DNA from: Microbulbifer halophilus | Lineage (GTDB): Bacteria > Pseudomonadota > Gammaproteobacteria > Pseudomonadales > Cellvibrionaceae | NCBI RefSeq assembly: GCF_026183675.1 | Contig: NZ_JAPIVK010000002.1 | Coordinates: 105,765-169,764, forward strand | Direction: 5' to 3' | Length of the DNA: 64,000 bases | Part shown: piece after piece, positions 10,258-18,943 of the stretch | Position numbering within the stretch: position 1 is the stretch's first letter | Layout of the letters: every line of letters begins with the position of its first letter | Made by a program: the position numbers and the translations under genes | Notes under the pieces: model-generated | What the model saw: only the letters and a program-made list of their open reading frames with translations | What the model was told of the DNA's origin: nothing | Databases searched by the model: none

Positions 10258-10296
10258 ATGCGGAACAGTGCCAGCCCAGGCACTGTTCCGCATTCA
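10255..10296. terminator. Bidirectional hairpin between convergent genes
   Basis: TGAATGCGGAACAGTGCC (10255-10272) and GGCACTGTTCCGCATTCA (10279-10296) are perfect complements with a 6-nt loop. The cfa stop codon is the first three bases of the stem. A U-tract is lacking, so intrinsic termination may be inefficient. It probably separates or stabilises the convergent transcripts. Confidence 0.7.
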
Positions 10297-10299
10297 CCA

Positions 10300-11061
10300 T
10301 TAAATCCGCGCGCCGCCGTCGATATCCAGCACCCGCCCGGTAACAAAGTCGTTTTCGAGAATAAAGCCAACCGTGGAGGCGATCTCTTCCTGCTGGCCCA
10401 GGCGGCGCAGCGGTACCTGCTTCACCAGCCCCTCGAGAATGTCCGCGCGCATCTGCGCGACCATATCGGTCTTGATAAAACCCGGCGCAATAGCCGCCAC
10501 ACGCACACCGTAGCGAGCCAGTTCCCGCGCCCAGGTGACGGTCATGGCGGCGACGCCGGCCTTGCTGGCGGAGTAGTTGGTCTGGCCCATATTGCCGGCG
10601 CGGGACAGGCTGGAAATATTGACGATTACACCGCTGTCGTCGCTCTCGGCCATGATGGCGGCGGCGGCGCGGCCGCACAGGAAAACGCCGGTAAGGTTCA
10701 CATCGATGACCGACTGCCACTGGGACAGGGACATGCGATCGGTCACCTTGCCCTCCTTGACCTTCAGTAGCATGCCGTCGCGCATGATACCGGCGTTGTT
10801 GACCAGCACCTGCAGGCCGCCAAAGTCCGCGGCGATCTGCGCGAAGCCGCCGTCCACCTCTTCTTCGCTGGCGACGTTGATTACATAGCTGCGCACTTCA
10901 GCACCGTGTTTTTCACAGGCGGCGACGCTCTCTCTCAGGCCGTCTTCATTGACATCGATCAGCGCCAGGCGTGCGCCGCGTCCGGCCAGGTATTCGGCCA
11001 TGGCGCGGCCGAGGCCCTGGCCGGCACCGGTAATGGCGACGATGCTGTTGGCAATCTGCAT
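10300..11061 (-). CDS. Short-chain dehydrogenase/reductase, FabG-like
   Basis: A 253-residue classical SDR. The cofactor loop TGAGQGLG is at 11-18. D36 and N38 (ALIDVNED) suggest NAD(H). NNAG is at 88-91 and the catalytic Ser/Tyr/Lys are in NISS (150-151) and YSASK (Y163, K167). The C-terminal ITLDIDGGARI-type end (here RVLDIDGGARI) is typical of 3-oxoacyl-ACP reductase-like members. A small insert KVKEGKVTDRMSL precedes helix E. The substrate is not readable. The gene stands alone, convergent with cfa, so a lipid role is possible but unproven. Confidence 0.9.
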   Translation of the reverse strand: MQIANSIVAITGAGQGLGRAMAEYLAGRGARLALIDVNEDGLRESVAACEKHGAEVRSYVINVASEEEVDGGFAQIAADFGGLQVLVNNAGIMRDGMLLKVKEGKVTDRMSLSQWQSVIDVNLTGVFLCGRAAAAIMAESDDSGVIVNISSLSRAGNMGQTNYSASKAGVAAMTVTWARELARYGVRVAAIAPGFIKTDMVAQMRADILEGLVKQVPLRRLGQQEEIASTVGFILENDFVTGRVLDIDGGARI

Positions 11062-11133
11062 GGGAACTCCTCATCTGCTAATTCTGTTGTTCTCTGGTCG
11101 CAGGGTGCGCCCTACATCCCATTTTTATTGATG

Positions 11134-11153
11134 CCCTCTCCCCCCGGGAGAGG
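11134..11153. repeat. Copy of the CCCTCTCCC/GGGAGAGG dispersed repeat
   Basis: The palindrome CCCTCTCCCCCCGGGAGAGG lies just past the stop of the DUF481 gene. Related copies occur at 31181, 31243, 34229 and 51487 in this window. Confidence 0.7.
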
Positions 11154-11166
11154 AGAAGTTATTGGC

Positions 11167-12198
11167 TCACCACTGGTAGCCGACTCCCACCGACAGTTTG
11201 GTGTCTTCCTTCTCACTTTCCAGTGAAGGCGTATTGTCGTACAGCCACTCGTAGGCCACTTCCATCAGGACCCCCTCTACCAGCGGTGTGCGCACACCGA
11301 ATTTGGCGTTGGCCTGGTAATCGTCGTTGCGGTCGATCGACTGCAGTGCCTCCTGGTCGAAATAGATCTCCGGGCCCAGATCAAACTTGTAGCGGTAGTT
11401 CAGCGCCATTCGCGCGGCCGCATAGCGCTCGTCCTGCGCCTCGCTCAAATCGGTATCGATAAAGTCCTCGGTCAGGCTGCTCACGCCGCCCTGCATGGAG
11501 AAGGCGGTTTTATCGGTGTCGTAGAAGAGATAACCCATGCCCAGGCCGAGCGTGGTGCCCATATCCAGGTTTCTGGCCTCTTCATGCAGAAACGAACTGT
11601 TGGCCGCAGCGAACCACTTTTCCGCAAAGACCCAGCGCAGATCGTAACCGAGACGGTACTTCTCCAGCGATTCCACTTCCGGATTGGTCTGGTTCTGGTA
11701 GAGCGCGTTGATCAGGTGATGGAAATCCCCGTTGCGGATATCCAGGTTGGCATTGATATCCAGGTCCTCGCGCTCCCGGTTGCCGTGCTCGAAATCGCCG
11801 CCGGCACTTACATTGCCATGGAATACCACCGGGTTGCCGACAAAATCGATATAGGGCTCGGCGCGGTCGACCGCCGGGAAATCCATCACCCAGCCGGACC
11901 CCTCGTCACAGTAGAGTTCCCACTGCTCGCGGCGATGGCCGGCCAGTGTACAGGGGCCCTCACGGCCGGCGATCTTCAGGTCCACATCGGTATCCAGGGA
12001 GAGGATCTGGTCCTTGGCGATGGTCACCTCGCCGAAGGTTTCCGAAGCCCACACCACATGGTTCCGCTCCACCAGCACCAGCTCGCCGTGCACCCGGTCG
12101 CCGTTGGCCAGCGTCAGAACACCGGCCGTTGCCGACAGGGGGACAAAAGCGGTAAAAAGCAGCAGAATATTGACGATTTGTCGGAAGGCACGTACCAC
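11167..12198 (-). CDS. DUF481 (YdiY-like) outer-membrane protein
   Basis: A 343-residue exported protein. A signal peptide ends near ATAG (about residue 25). A small beta domain follows (about 26-125: LANGDRVHGELVLVERNHVVW, EVTIAKDQILSL). A C-terminal beta-barrel of the YdiY/salt-induced outer-membrane family makes up the rest (NVSAGGDFEHGNRE onward). The last residue is Trp, an outer-membrane assembly signature. The family is associated with osmotic stress in E. coli, but its biochemical role is unknown. Upstream, the divergent alkyltransferase-like gene starts 39 bp away. Confidence 0.87.
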   Translation of the reverse strand: MVRAFRQIVNILLLFTAFVPLSATAGVLTLANGDRVHGELVLVERNHVVWASETFGEVTIAKDQILSLDTDVDLKIAGREGPCTLAGHRREQWELYCDEGSGWVMDFPAVDRAEPYIDFVGNPVVFHGNVSAGGDFEHGNREREDLDINANLDIRNGDFHHLINALYQNQTNPEVESLEKYRLGYDLRWVFAEKWFAAANSSFLHEEARNLDMGTTLGLGMGYLFYDTDKTAFSMQGGVSSLTEDFIDTDLSEAQDERYAAARMALNYRYKFDLGPEIYFDQEALQSIDRNDDYQANAKFGVRTPLVEGVLMEVAYEWLYDNTPSLESEKEDTKLSVGVGYQW

Positions 12199-12237
12199 GA
12201 AAACAACCTTGGATTTTATTAGACAGCGGATTTAACG

Positions 12238-12555
12238 GTGGGAACTTACAATCGGGACAATGATGCCATATCGAGGTTCTGTCGTGTACTGGCAGAAATC
12301 CCCCGCGGGCAGGTAGTCACCTACGGCGACCTGGCGGAGATGGCCGGCTACCCCCGCGCGGCGCGTCTCGCCGGTCAGGTGCTGCGCAGGCTACCCGGGG
12401 ACACGAAACTGCCCTGGCACCGCGTGATCAACGCCCAGGGGCGTATTTCCCTGCCGGAACCCCGCGCACAGCGCCAGAGAGAACGACTGGAGTGCGAGGG
12501 AATCGCGTTGATCAAGGGACGCGTGGATATGGGGAAGTACCGCTGGCAACCGTGA
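12238..12555 (+). CDS. atl: Alkyltransferase-like protein (Atl), catalytically inactive MGMT relative
   Basis: A 105-residue protein matching the DNA-binding domain of O6-alkylguanine transferases (VTYGDLAEMAGYPRAARLAGQVLRR). The active-site PCHR is replaced by PWHR (W60), the defining change of Atl proteins. These bind O6-alkylguanine and flip it out but hand the lesion to nucleotide excision repair instead of removing the alkyl group. The GTG at 12238 is the only convincing start in frame; ribosome binding is weak. It ends 17 bp before the convergent ampG stop. Confidence 0.9.
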   Translation: MGTYNRDNDAISRFCRVLAEIPRGQVVTYGDLAEMAGYPRAARLAGQVLRRLPGDTKLPWHRVINAQGRISLPEPRAQRQRERLECEGIALIKGRVDMGKYRWQP

Positions 12556-12572
12556 CCGCCCGGTTCCCGCCA

Positions 12573-13925
12573 TCAGCCGGGTCCGGCCCCTGACTCTCCC
12601 GTACGCTTGTCCCGCCACCAGAGGTAGATGGCCAGCAGGATCGCGGGGGTGCCGATGATGGCCACATAGATGAAATACACAGAGTAGCCCTGGGCATCCA
12701 CCACCATACCGGAGAAACCGCTGATGAATTTGCCCGGCAGCGTCATCAGTGAATTGAACAGCGCGTACTGGGTGGCGGTATAGGCCTGGTTGGTGAGGCT
12801 CGAGATATAGGCGATAAACACGGCGTTGGCGAAGCCGCCGCTGATATTGTCCGCGCTGATCACCACCGCCAGCCAGGCCCGGTCCGGCCCCACCTGGGCC
12901 AGGTGGGCAAACAGCAGGTTGGTGGCCGCAGCCATCGCCGCCCCCACGATCAGCGGGCGCAGTATGCCGTAGCGCAGCACTATCACGCCGCCCAGATAGG
13001 CGCCCGCCACGGTACAGAAGAAGCCGAATATCTTGCCGATCTCTGCGATATCCGTCTTGCTGAAACCGAGATCCAGGTAGAACGGATAGGCCATGATACC
13101 CATGGCAATATCGCTGAGGCGAAAGATACCCACAAACAGCAGCAACACCAGTGCAAAGCGACCGTTGCGCTGGAAGAACTCGAGAAACGGGCAGCAGACG
13201 GCGCGCACGAACCACTCCCACAGGCGGCTGTGGTCGCCGCCACCCAGTACCCGGTCGACCCAGGCGTGCTGAAAGACCTCCGCCTCCCGCTTGACCCTGG
13301 CGTGGTCCGGCTCGGCGATCAGCAGCGTGGCGATGATACCCACCCCCATCAGCATCGCCATACTCATGTAGGATATCGACCAGTTGCCCCACTCGGCGAC
13401 ATACAGGGCACCGGCGCCGGCCACCAGCAGGGCCACCCGATAGCCGGCGATATAGTTGGCGGCCATGGCGCCCTGATACTCCGGCAACACGGCTTCGATA
13501 CGATAGGCATCGATCACCACATCCTGGGTCGCCGACGAGAAGGCGACCCACAGGCACAGCAGCGCCACCTGAGTCAGAGCCAGCTGTGGGTTGACCTGGG
13601 ACAGGCCGAACAGGCCCGCGGCGATGCCCAGCTGCGCCACCAGCATCCAGCTACGGCGTTTGCCCAGCCAGCGGGTCAGCAGCGGCAGACGCACCGTATC
13701 GATAACGGGCGCCCACAAGACCTTGATCGAATAGGTGATACCCACCCAGGCAAAGAAACCGATGGCGGTGCGGCTTACGCCGTAGTCGCGCAGCCAGGCG
13801 GTGAGGGTGGTAAAAACCAGCAGATAGGGCAACCCGGCGGAAAAGCCGAGAAAGAACATGACCAGCACGCGGGGTTTCAGGTAAATCCGCAGTGCCTGTC
13901 CCCAGGTAAGTGTCTGTTCCTGCAT
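12573..13925 (-). CDS. ampG: AmpG-family muropeptide MFS permease
   Basis: A 450-residue inner-membrane major-facilitator protein with about 12-14 hydrophobic segments. The N-terminal LGFSAGLPYLLVFTTLTAWLRD, followed by GVSRTAIGFFAWVG, is the AmpG hallmark, as is FSSATQDVVIDAYRIE. AmpG imports GlcNAc-anhydroMurNAc peptides released by cell-wall turnover into the cytosol for recycling, where AmpD (19912-20475) acts. Start ATG 13925. Confidence 0.93.
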   Translation of the reverse strand: MQEQTLTWGQALRIYLKPRVLVMFFLGFSAGLPYLLVFTTLTAWLRDYGVSRTAIGFFAWVGITYSIKVLWAPVIDTVRLPLLTRWLGKRRSWMLVAQLGIAAGLFGLSQVNPQLALTQVALLCLWVAFSSATQDVVIDAYRIEAVLPEYQGAMAANYIAGYRVALLVAGAGALYVAEWGNWSISYMSMAMLMGVGIIATLLIAEPDHARVKREAEVFQHAWVDRVLGGGDHSRLWEWFVRAVCCPFLEFFQRNGRFALVLLLFVGIFRLSDIAMGIMAYPFYLDLGFSKTDIAEIGKIFGFFCTVAGAYLGGVIVLRYGILRPLIVGAAMAAATNLLFAHLAQVGPDRAWLAVVISADNISGGFANAVFIAYISSLTNQAYTATQYALFNSLMTLPGKFISGFSGMVVDAQGYSVYFIYVAIIGTPAILLAIYLWWRDKRTGESGAGPG

Positions 13926-14054
13926 GCTGCCCTGTCAATTCCTTGTTTTTCTGGAAAAGCCGCCGGTAGAACCGATGGCGGTGATCACGCCTACCCTTCC
14001 AGCCCCGACCGCGGCAGCCTCCAGTTTAGCAGCCCGATGTAAGAACACATTGCA

Positions 14055-14219
14055 CTAGTGGTTCATGCGGTAAATTCGGTGACTCTAGCTCACAGCCACA
14101 GGTTCCAGGGCAAGGCGAAAAAGCGCAGGACTAGCAGCGCTAATTCAAGCTTTTTCAACGCAGCACTGGGGCCTGTGGCGAAGAGATAGTGTTACAGAGT
14201 TTACCGCATGGACCACTAG
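14055..14219. mobile_element. MITE-like hairpin element, copy 1 (CTAG-flanked)
   Basis: A 165-bp non-coding element bounded by CTAG on both sides (14055-14058, 14216-14219), possibly a target duplication of the type made by IS5-group transposases. The left arm begins TGGTTCATGCGGTAAA and the right arm ends TTTACCGCATGGACCA; over 50 nt the arms pair at about 78% by hand. The centre (about 14108-14165, with CAAGGCG and TTCAAGCTTT) is about 79% identical to that of the copy at 46258. The right CTAG supplies the stop codon of the adjacent dehydratase gene. No transposase is encoded. Confidence 0.8.
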
Positions 14220-15214
14220 CTTCGTTCCCCGCCACCCCGTTTCCCCAGCAGGTCGGACACCCGCCCCAGATCCATATTGCCACCGGTCAGTACAGCGACA
14301 ACCCGTTTGTCGCGAAAACGCGCCCCGTGCTCCAGCACCGCCGCCAGGCTCACGGCCGCCGACGGTTCCACCAACTGTTTGGTGCGCGTCCACAGCAGCT
14401 CCAGGGCATCGACAATCGCGCCCTCGGAGACGGTGACGATATCCCTGACCGTGCGCCGGATGACGGCGTAGTTCCTGCGGCCGAGGGTAGTCCTCAGGCC
14501 GTCGGCAATGGTATCAGGGTGCTGCTCGGTAATATGTATACCGCCGCGCAGCGAGCGCTGCGCGTCGTCGGCGCCGGCCGGTTCCGCCCCCAGCACGATC
14601 GCGTCCGGCGCCAGCGCTGCCAGCGCCAGCCCGATGCCGGCCAGCAGGCCGCCACCGCCCACCGGCGCCACCACGATATCCGGTGTAAACCCCTCCTCGC
14701 GGCACTGCTGCAGTATTTCCAGCGCCACAGTGCCCTGGCCGGCAATGATACGGCGGTCGTCGAACGGCGGTACCACGTGCGCGCCCTTCTCCCCCACCAC
14801 TTTCTGCAGGGCGGTTTCGCGATCCCGGAGGGTCGGGCCACAGAGCACTATTTCCGCACCGTAGGATGCCACCGCAGCGCGCTTGGCCACAGGCGCTGTT
14901 TCCGGCATCACCACCGTACAGGCGAGCCCCCGTTCGACCGCCGCCCAGGCCAGTGCCGCGCCGTGATTGCCGGATGAGTGGGTGGCCACCATCGCCGTGT
15001 CCGGGGGCAGCAGGCGCAGCGCATTGCCGGCGCCGCGGGCCTTGAAAGCACCCACTTTCTGCAGGTGCTCACACTTGAAGTGCAGCGACGCCCCTGTCCG
15101 TTCGTCGAGCTGGCGGCTGCGGATCAGCGGGGTGCGGTGTACAAGGCCGGCGATGTTCTGTGCCGCGGACAGCACTTCCGCGCTGGAGGGTAGATCGTTG
15201 TTTTCAGTTGGCAT
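14216..15214 (-). CDS. PLP-dependent threonine/serine dehydratase-like enzyme
   Basis: A 332-residue fold-type II PLP enzyme. Lys58 in VGAFKARGA is the Schiff-base lysine (the usual motif is SFKxRGA; Ala replaces Ser here). SSGNHGAA binds the substrate carboxylate, VGGGGLLAG the PLP phosphate, and VAVLTGGN lies at the C-terminus. There is no C-terminal ACT regulatory domain, so it is a catabolic-type threonine/serine dehydratase, serine racemase or hydroxyaspartate ammonia-lyase rather than biosynthetic IlvA. The stop TAG comes from the CTAG of the adjoining MITE-like element, so the C-terminus may have been changed by insertion. Confidence 0.85.
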   Translation of the reverse strand: MPTENNDLPSSAEVLSAAQNIAGLVHRTPLIRSRQLDERTGASLHFKCEHLQKVGAFKARGAGNALRLLPPDTAMVATHSSGNHGAALAWAAVERGLACTVVMPETAPVAKRAAVASYGAEIVLCGPTLRDRETALQKVVGEKGAHVVPPFDDRRIIAGQGTVALEILQQCREEGFTPDIVVAPVGGGGLLAGIGLALAALAPDAIVLGAEPAGADDAQRSLRGGIHITEQHPDTIADGLRTTLGRRNYAVIRRTVRDIVTVSEGAIVDALELLWTRTKQLVEPSAAVSLAAVLEHGARFRDKRVVAVLTGGNMDLGRVSDLLGKRGGGERS

Positions 15215-15304
15215 GGTGTCTTGCAGGTCTCTCCCGGTCGCATCTGCTCAATGGCAGCGGGGCATTGTCATTATCGGTTCCGCAATTGCTTCAACCGGAT
15301 GCGG

Positions 15305-15946
15305 TCACCCAGCTATCCTTGCCGGATCATACGCTGACTCACTGACTCCGAGCATGGCCAGGATCTGTCGCTGTGCCGCCAACAATACCAGATGCTGCTC
15401 CCGCGGATCGGTAATGCTTCTCGCCACTGCCACTGCGCCTACCATCGCGGCGATGATGCTGCGAGCCCGGTCTGCAGCGATGTCGCGGTTCACGGCAAAA
15501 GGCAGCTTGCCCAGCCGCCCCAGGGCCGTGATGCGCACCTCCAGCATTTTTTTCATTCGCTCGTAGGCTTCTTCATAGAGTTTCCGGATTCCGGGCCTTT
15601 CGCTGCCAATCTCGTTGAACAGCACGGCTTCGGGGCCGGGATCCCGCCGGTCCCTGAATGCGCGCAAACTCAGATAGTCCGTGGCCAGCGCTGCCAGGTG
15701 CTTGATCGAAAACGGGGCTTTGGCCAGGCGGCTCACGGGACCGCGCCTGAAGCTCTCCAGGAAAGAAGCGCTGAACAGCGCCTCCTTGGATTCAAAGTGG
15801 TTGTAGAAGGCACCGTGGGTCATTTTCGCCACTTCCATGATCTGGCCTATCGATACCCTGTCAAAGCCGTGGCGACAGAAAAGCTCCGTTGCCGAGTGCA
15901 TGATGCGACTTTTGCTACGCAGCTTGTGTTTTTTTGAGTAGGGCAC
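15305..15946 (-). CDS. TetR-family transcriptional regulator
   Basis: A 213-residue repressor-type protein. The N-terminal helix-turn-helix is in SRIMHSATELFCRHGFDRVSIGQIMEVAKMTHGAFYNHFESKEALF, with the recognition helix around MTHGAFYNHF. The start is set at GTG 15946: GGGGAGG lies 5 nt upstream, and the resulting start MPYSKKHKLRS is typical of a TetR subfamily. An ATG at 16027 has no ribosome site. It is divergent from the ketosynthase gene, whose expression it may control. The ligand is unknown. Confidence 0.9.
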   Translation of the reverse strand: MPYSKKHKLRSKSRIMHSATELFCRHGFDRVSIGQIMEVAKMTHGAFYNHFESKEALFSASFLESFRRGPVSRLAKAPFSIKHLAALATDYLSLRAFRDRRDPGPEAVLFNEIGSERPGIRKLYEEAYERMKKMLEVRITALGRLGKLPFAVNRDIAADRARSIIAAMVGAVAVARSITDPREQHLVLLAAQRQILAMLGVSESAYDPARIAG

Positions 15947-16094
15947 CGTTTCCTCCCCTGCAACAGGCAACTCCGGGGCAACCACGCATTCGCGGAGCCC
16001 CGCCCCGGAAAATATTACCTTGATCATATATTAGCTGCGCGTAATTTGCCTCTGCTCCCCCGATTGCTTTGTCTACATGTCTCTGGAGGTTGTT

Positions 16095-17360
16095 ATGCAC
16101 TCGCCGATCGTGATCACCGGAATGGGGATCGCCTGCCCCCTGGGCTGTGGCGTCGATACTGTCTGGCGGCGACTGTGTGCCGGCGAATCCGGTATCGGCA
16201 CCATCGAGCACTTCGATACGACCAGCTTTCCCGTGCGCCTGGCGGGAATGGTTCCGGACCGGCACAGCGACCCGGAAGCCGGGATCGACAGCGAAGCGCT
16301 GGTAAGCGCCAAAGAGCGACGCAAGCTGGACCGCTTTACACTGTATGCCCTGGCCGCCGCGGAAGAGGCCCTGGCACAGTCCGGCTGGCAACCCCGGACC
16401 GGGAGCGAACGGCAGGGCACAGCGACGATAGTGGGCAGCGGAATCGGCGGTTTCCCGACCATCACCGCGGCACAACAGACCCTGCACGAACGGGGCCACC
16501 GGCGCCTCTCTCCTTTTACGGTACCGGCGTTCCTCGCCAATCTGGCCGCGGGCCAGCTTTCGATCCGACACGGGTTCAGGGGCCCCATCGGTTGTCCGGT
16601 GACGGCTTGCGCCGCGGGGCTACAGGCGATCGGCGACGGTATGCGCATGATCCGCAGCGGTGAGGTCGAGGTGGCCCTGGTCGGCGGTGCCGAGGGCTGT
16701 GTCGACCCGCTTTCCCTGGCCAGTTTCCACGCCATGAAAGCGGTCTCCACCAATGACCGCGACCCGGTTCGGGCATCGCGCCCCTTCGACCGGGACCGGG
16801 ACGGCTTCGTCATGGGGGAAGGTGCCGGGATACTGGTGATCGAAACGCAGGAGCACGCGCTCAATCGGGGCGCCACGCCGCTGGCCACGATCGGCGGTTA
16901 CGGCACCAGTGCTGATGCCCATCATATTACCGCCGGTCCGGACGACGGCGCCGGTGCGGCCGCAGCTATCCACCGGGCCCTCTCGTCAGCCGGGCTTGCG
17001 CCGCAGGATATCGGCTACATCAATGCGCACGCCACATCGACCCCGGTGGGCGACCGGGCCGAGATTGCCGCCCTGCGCCATGTGTTCGGGCACCACTTGC
17101 CGGGTATCCCGGTTTCTGCCACCAAATCCGCCACCGGCCACCTGCTCGGCGCCGCGGGCGGGATCGAGGCGGTATTCACGGCAATGGCCGTGCGCGAAGG
17201 CGCACTGCCGCCAACCCTGAACCTGGATTGCGCAGACAGCGAACTGGAGGACCTGGACCTGGTGCCCGGAACCCGCCGTATCCAGCCGACACGGCACGCC
17301 CTCTGCAATGCCTTCGGGTTTGGCGGCGTCAACGCCTCGTTGCTGGCATCCCGGTTATGA
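16095..17360 (+). CDS. Beta-ketoacyl-ACP synthase II-like (FabF-type) condensing enzyme
   Basis: A 421-residue thiolase-fold enzyme with a complete Cys-His-His active site: Cys in VTACAAG, His in NAHATSTPVGD and His in SATGHLLGAAGG, with the conserved Lys in TKSATGH. FabF elongates acyl-ACP by decarboxylative condensation with malonyl-ACP. The ATG at 16095 is chosen over 16077 because GGAGG sits 6 nt before it. No acyl carrier protein, FabG or FabD is adjacent, so this is an orphan condensing enzyme beside a TetR gene. It may be a regulated second FabF or part of a specialised lipid pathway. Confidence 0.9.
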   Translation: MHSPIVITGMGIACPLGCGVDTVWRRLCAGESGIGTIEHFDTTSFPVRLAGMVPDRHSDPEAGIDSEALVSAKERRKLDRFTLYALAAAEEALAQSGWQPRTGSERQGTATIVGSGIGGFPTITAAQQTLHERGHRRLSPFTVPAFLANLAAGQLSIRHGFRGPIGCPVTACAAGLQAIGDGMRMIRSGEVEVALVGGAEGCVDPLSLASFHAMKAVSTNDRDPVRASRPFDRDRDGFVMGEGAGILVIETQEHALNRGATPLATIGGYGTSADAHHITAGPDDGAGAAAAIHRALSSAGLAPQDIGYINAHATSTPVGDRAEIAALRHVFGHHLPGIPVSATKSATGHLLGAAGGIEAVFTAMAVREGALPPTLNLDCADSELEDLDLVPGTRRIQPTRHALCNAFGFGGVNASLLASRL

Positions 17361-17379
17361 AGGAGGGAACGGAATCGTT

Positions 17380-18804
17380 TCAGCGCAGCAGCCGCAACAG
17401 CTTGAACTTGCGCGCAGAAAACGGTGCATAGCGCAGGTCCAGGTCGAACAGGTAACTGCGTTTCATCACCGCCTTGTAGTGGCTGAAGGTGCGGAAACCG
17501 TGCTCGCCGTGGTAGGCGCCCATACCGCTGGGGCCGACGCCGCCGAACGGCAATTCGTGCGCGGCCATGAACATCATGCAGTCGTTGACGCAGGCGTTGC
17601 CGGAACTGCAGCGCGCCAGGATGCGATTGGCGGTGGCGTCATTCTGCGTAAAGACGTAGAGCGCCAGCGGCTTTTCCCGGTCGTTGACAAACTGCTCTAC
17701 CCGGCTGAAATCGTCCAGCTCTATCACCGGCAGCAGCGGACCGAAAATTTCCTCCTGCATCACCGCGGTTTCCAGGCCCACCTCGCGCAGCAGCGTGGGC
17801 GCGATATAGCGGTTGTCGACATCGGTCTCGCCACCGAATACCACCTCGCCATCGCCGATATAGTCGGCGATGCGCTGCGCGTGGCGGCTGTTGACGATGC
17901 GTCCATAGTCCTTCGACTCCCGCGGCCGGTCGCCGAACATGGCGCGGGTGGCCCTCTCGATCGCCGGCACCAGCCGCTCGGCCGTAGCCCGGGTGCAGAG
18001 CAGGTAGTCCGGGGCGATACAGGTCTGGCCGGCATTGGTGAACTTTCCCCAGGCGATGCGCCGAGCCGCCACTTCGATATCCGCGTCCTCGGCGACGATA
18101 CAGGGGCTCTTGCCACCCAGTTCCAGGGTCACGGGCGTCAGTTGTCTCGCCGCCGCGGCCATCACGATCTTGCCTACGCGGCCGCCGCCGGTGTAGAGGA
18201 TATGGTCCCAGCGCTGCTCCAGCAGCGCGGTGGTTTCCGGCACCGCGCCCTCGACAATGGCAAAGGCATCCCGATCCAGGTAGCGCGGCAGCAGTTCCGC
18301 CACCAGCCGCGATGTGGCCGGTGCCAGCTCCGAGGGCTTCAGCACCGCGCAATTGCCGGCGGCAATGGCCGCTACCAGCGGCGACAGCAGCAGCTGCAGC
18401 GGATAGTTCCAGGCGCCGATGATCAGCACCACGCCGAGGGGTTCCGGCAACACGTAGCTCTTGCCCGGCTGGGCGACGACGGGCGTGGACGCGCGGCGCG
18501 GGCGCGTCCACTTTTTCAGGTGTTTGAGGGCGTGATCGATGTCGCCGCAGGTTGCGGAGACCTCGGTCATGAAACCTTCCTGCGGCGGCTTGTGGAGATC
18601 CCGCTGCAGGGCCTGCAGGAACCGGTCTTCATTGTCGGAGAGCATCTTGCGCAGTTGGCCCAGCTGCTGGCGGCGCCAGCCCCGTTCCGCGGTGGTGCCG
18701 CTGCGAAAGTAGGTACGCAGACCGGCGACCAGGGCGGCTGCGTTGAAGCCTTCGCCGGAGTCCGCGCCCGGCTCTTGTGGAGATTCCATCGTCTCTACTT
18801 GCAT
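17380..18804 (-). CDS. NAD(P)-dependent aldehyde dehydrogenase, ALDH3 / coniferyl-aldehyde type
   Basis: A 474-residue class 3 aldehyde dehydrogenase that oxidises fatty or aromatic aldehydes to acids. Visible are IGAWNYPLQLLLSPLVAAIAAGN (cofactor site), the catalytic Glu in LELGGKSP, the catalytic Cys in NAGQTCIAPDY, and EEIFGPLLPV. The C-terminal membrane-proximal tail is basic (SARKFKLLRLLR). The ATG at 18804 is used because it aligns with ALDH3 N-termini and has GGCGGA about 10 nt upstream; the frame opens earlier (18897) without support. It ends 19 bp from the convergent ketosynthase. Confidence 0.92.
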   Translation of the reverse strand: MQVETMESPQEPGADSGEGFNAAALVAGLRTYFRSGTTAERGWRRQQLGQLRKMLSDNEDRFLQALQRDLHKPPQEGFMTEVSATCGDIDHALKHLKKWTRPRRASTPVVAQPGKSYVLPEPLGVVLIIGAWNYPLQLLLSPLVAAIAAGNCAVLKPSELAPATSRLVAELLPRYLDRDAFAIVEGAVPETTALLEQRWDHILYTGGGRVGKIVMAAAARQLTPVTLELGGKSPCIVAEDADIEVAARRIAWGKFTNAGQTCIAPDYLLCTRATAERLVPAIERATRAMFGDRPRESKDYGRIVNSRHAQRIADYIGDGEVVFGGETDVDNRYIAPTLLREVGLETAVMQEEIFGPLLPVIELDDFSRVEQFVNDREKPLALYVFTQNDATANRILARCSSGNACVNDCMMFMAAHELPFGGVGPSGMGAYHGEHGFRTFSHYKAVMKRSYLFDLDLRYAPFSARKFKLLRLLR

Positions 18805-18943
18805 CGAGGATTTCCGCCGATGAATATTATTTTCAGTGAGGGCAATATCCGGACAGGGTGCGACCAAGTCAAGCAACGAACTGGAACAGAATTCCAAATT
18901 TAGCGCCAGCTCACCATTTTTATACTACAAGCGTACCAGACGC

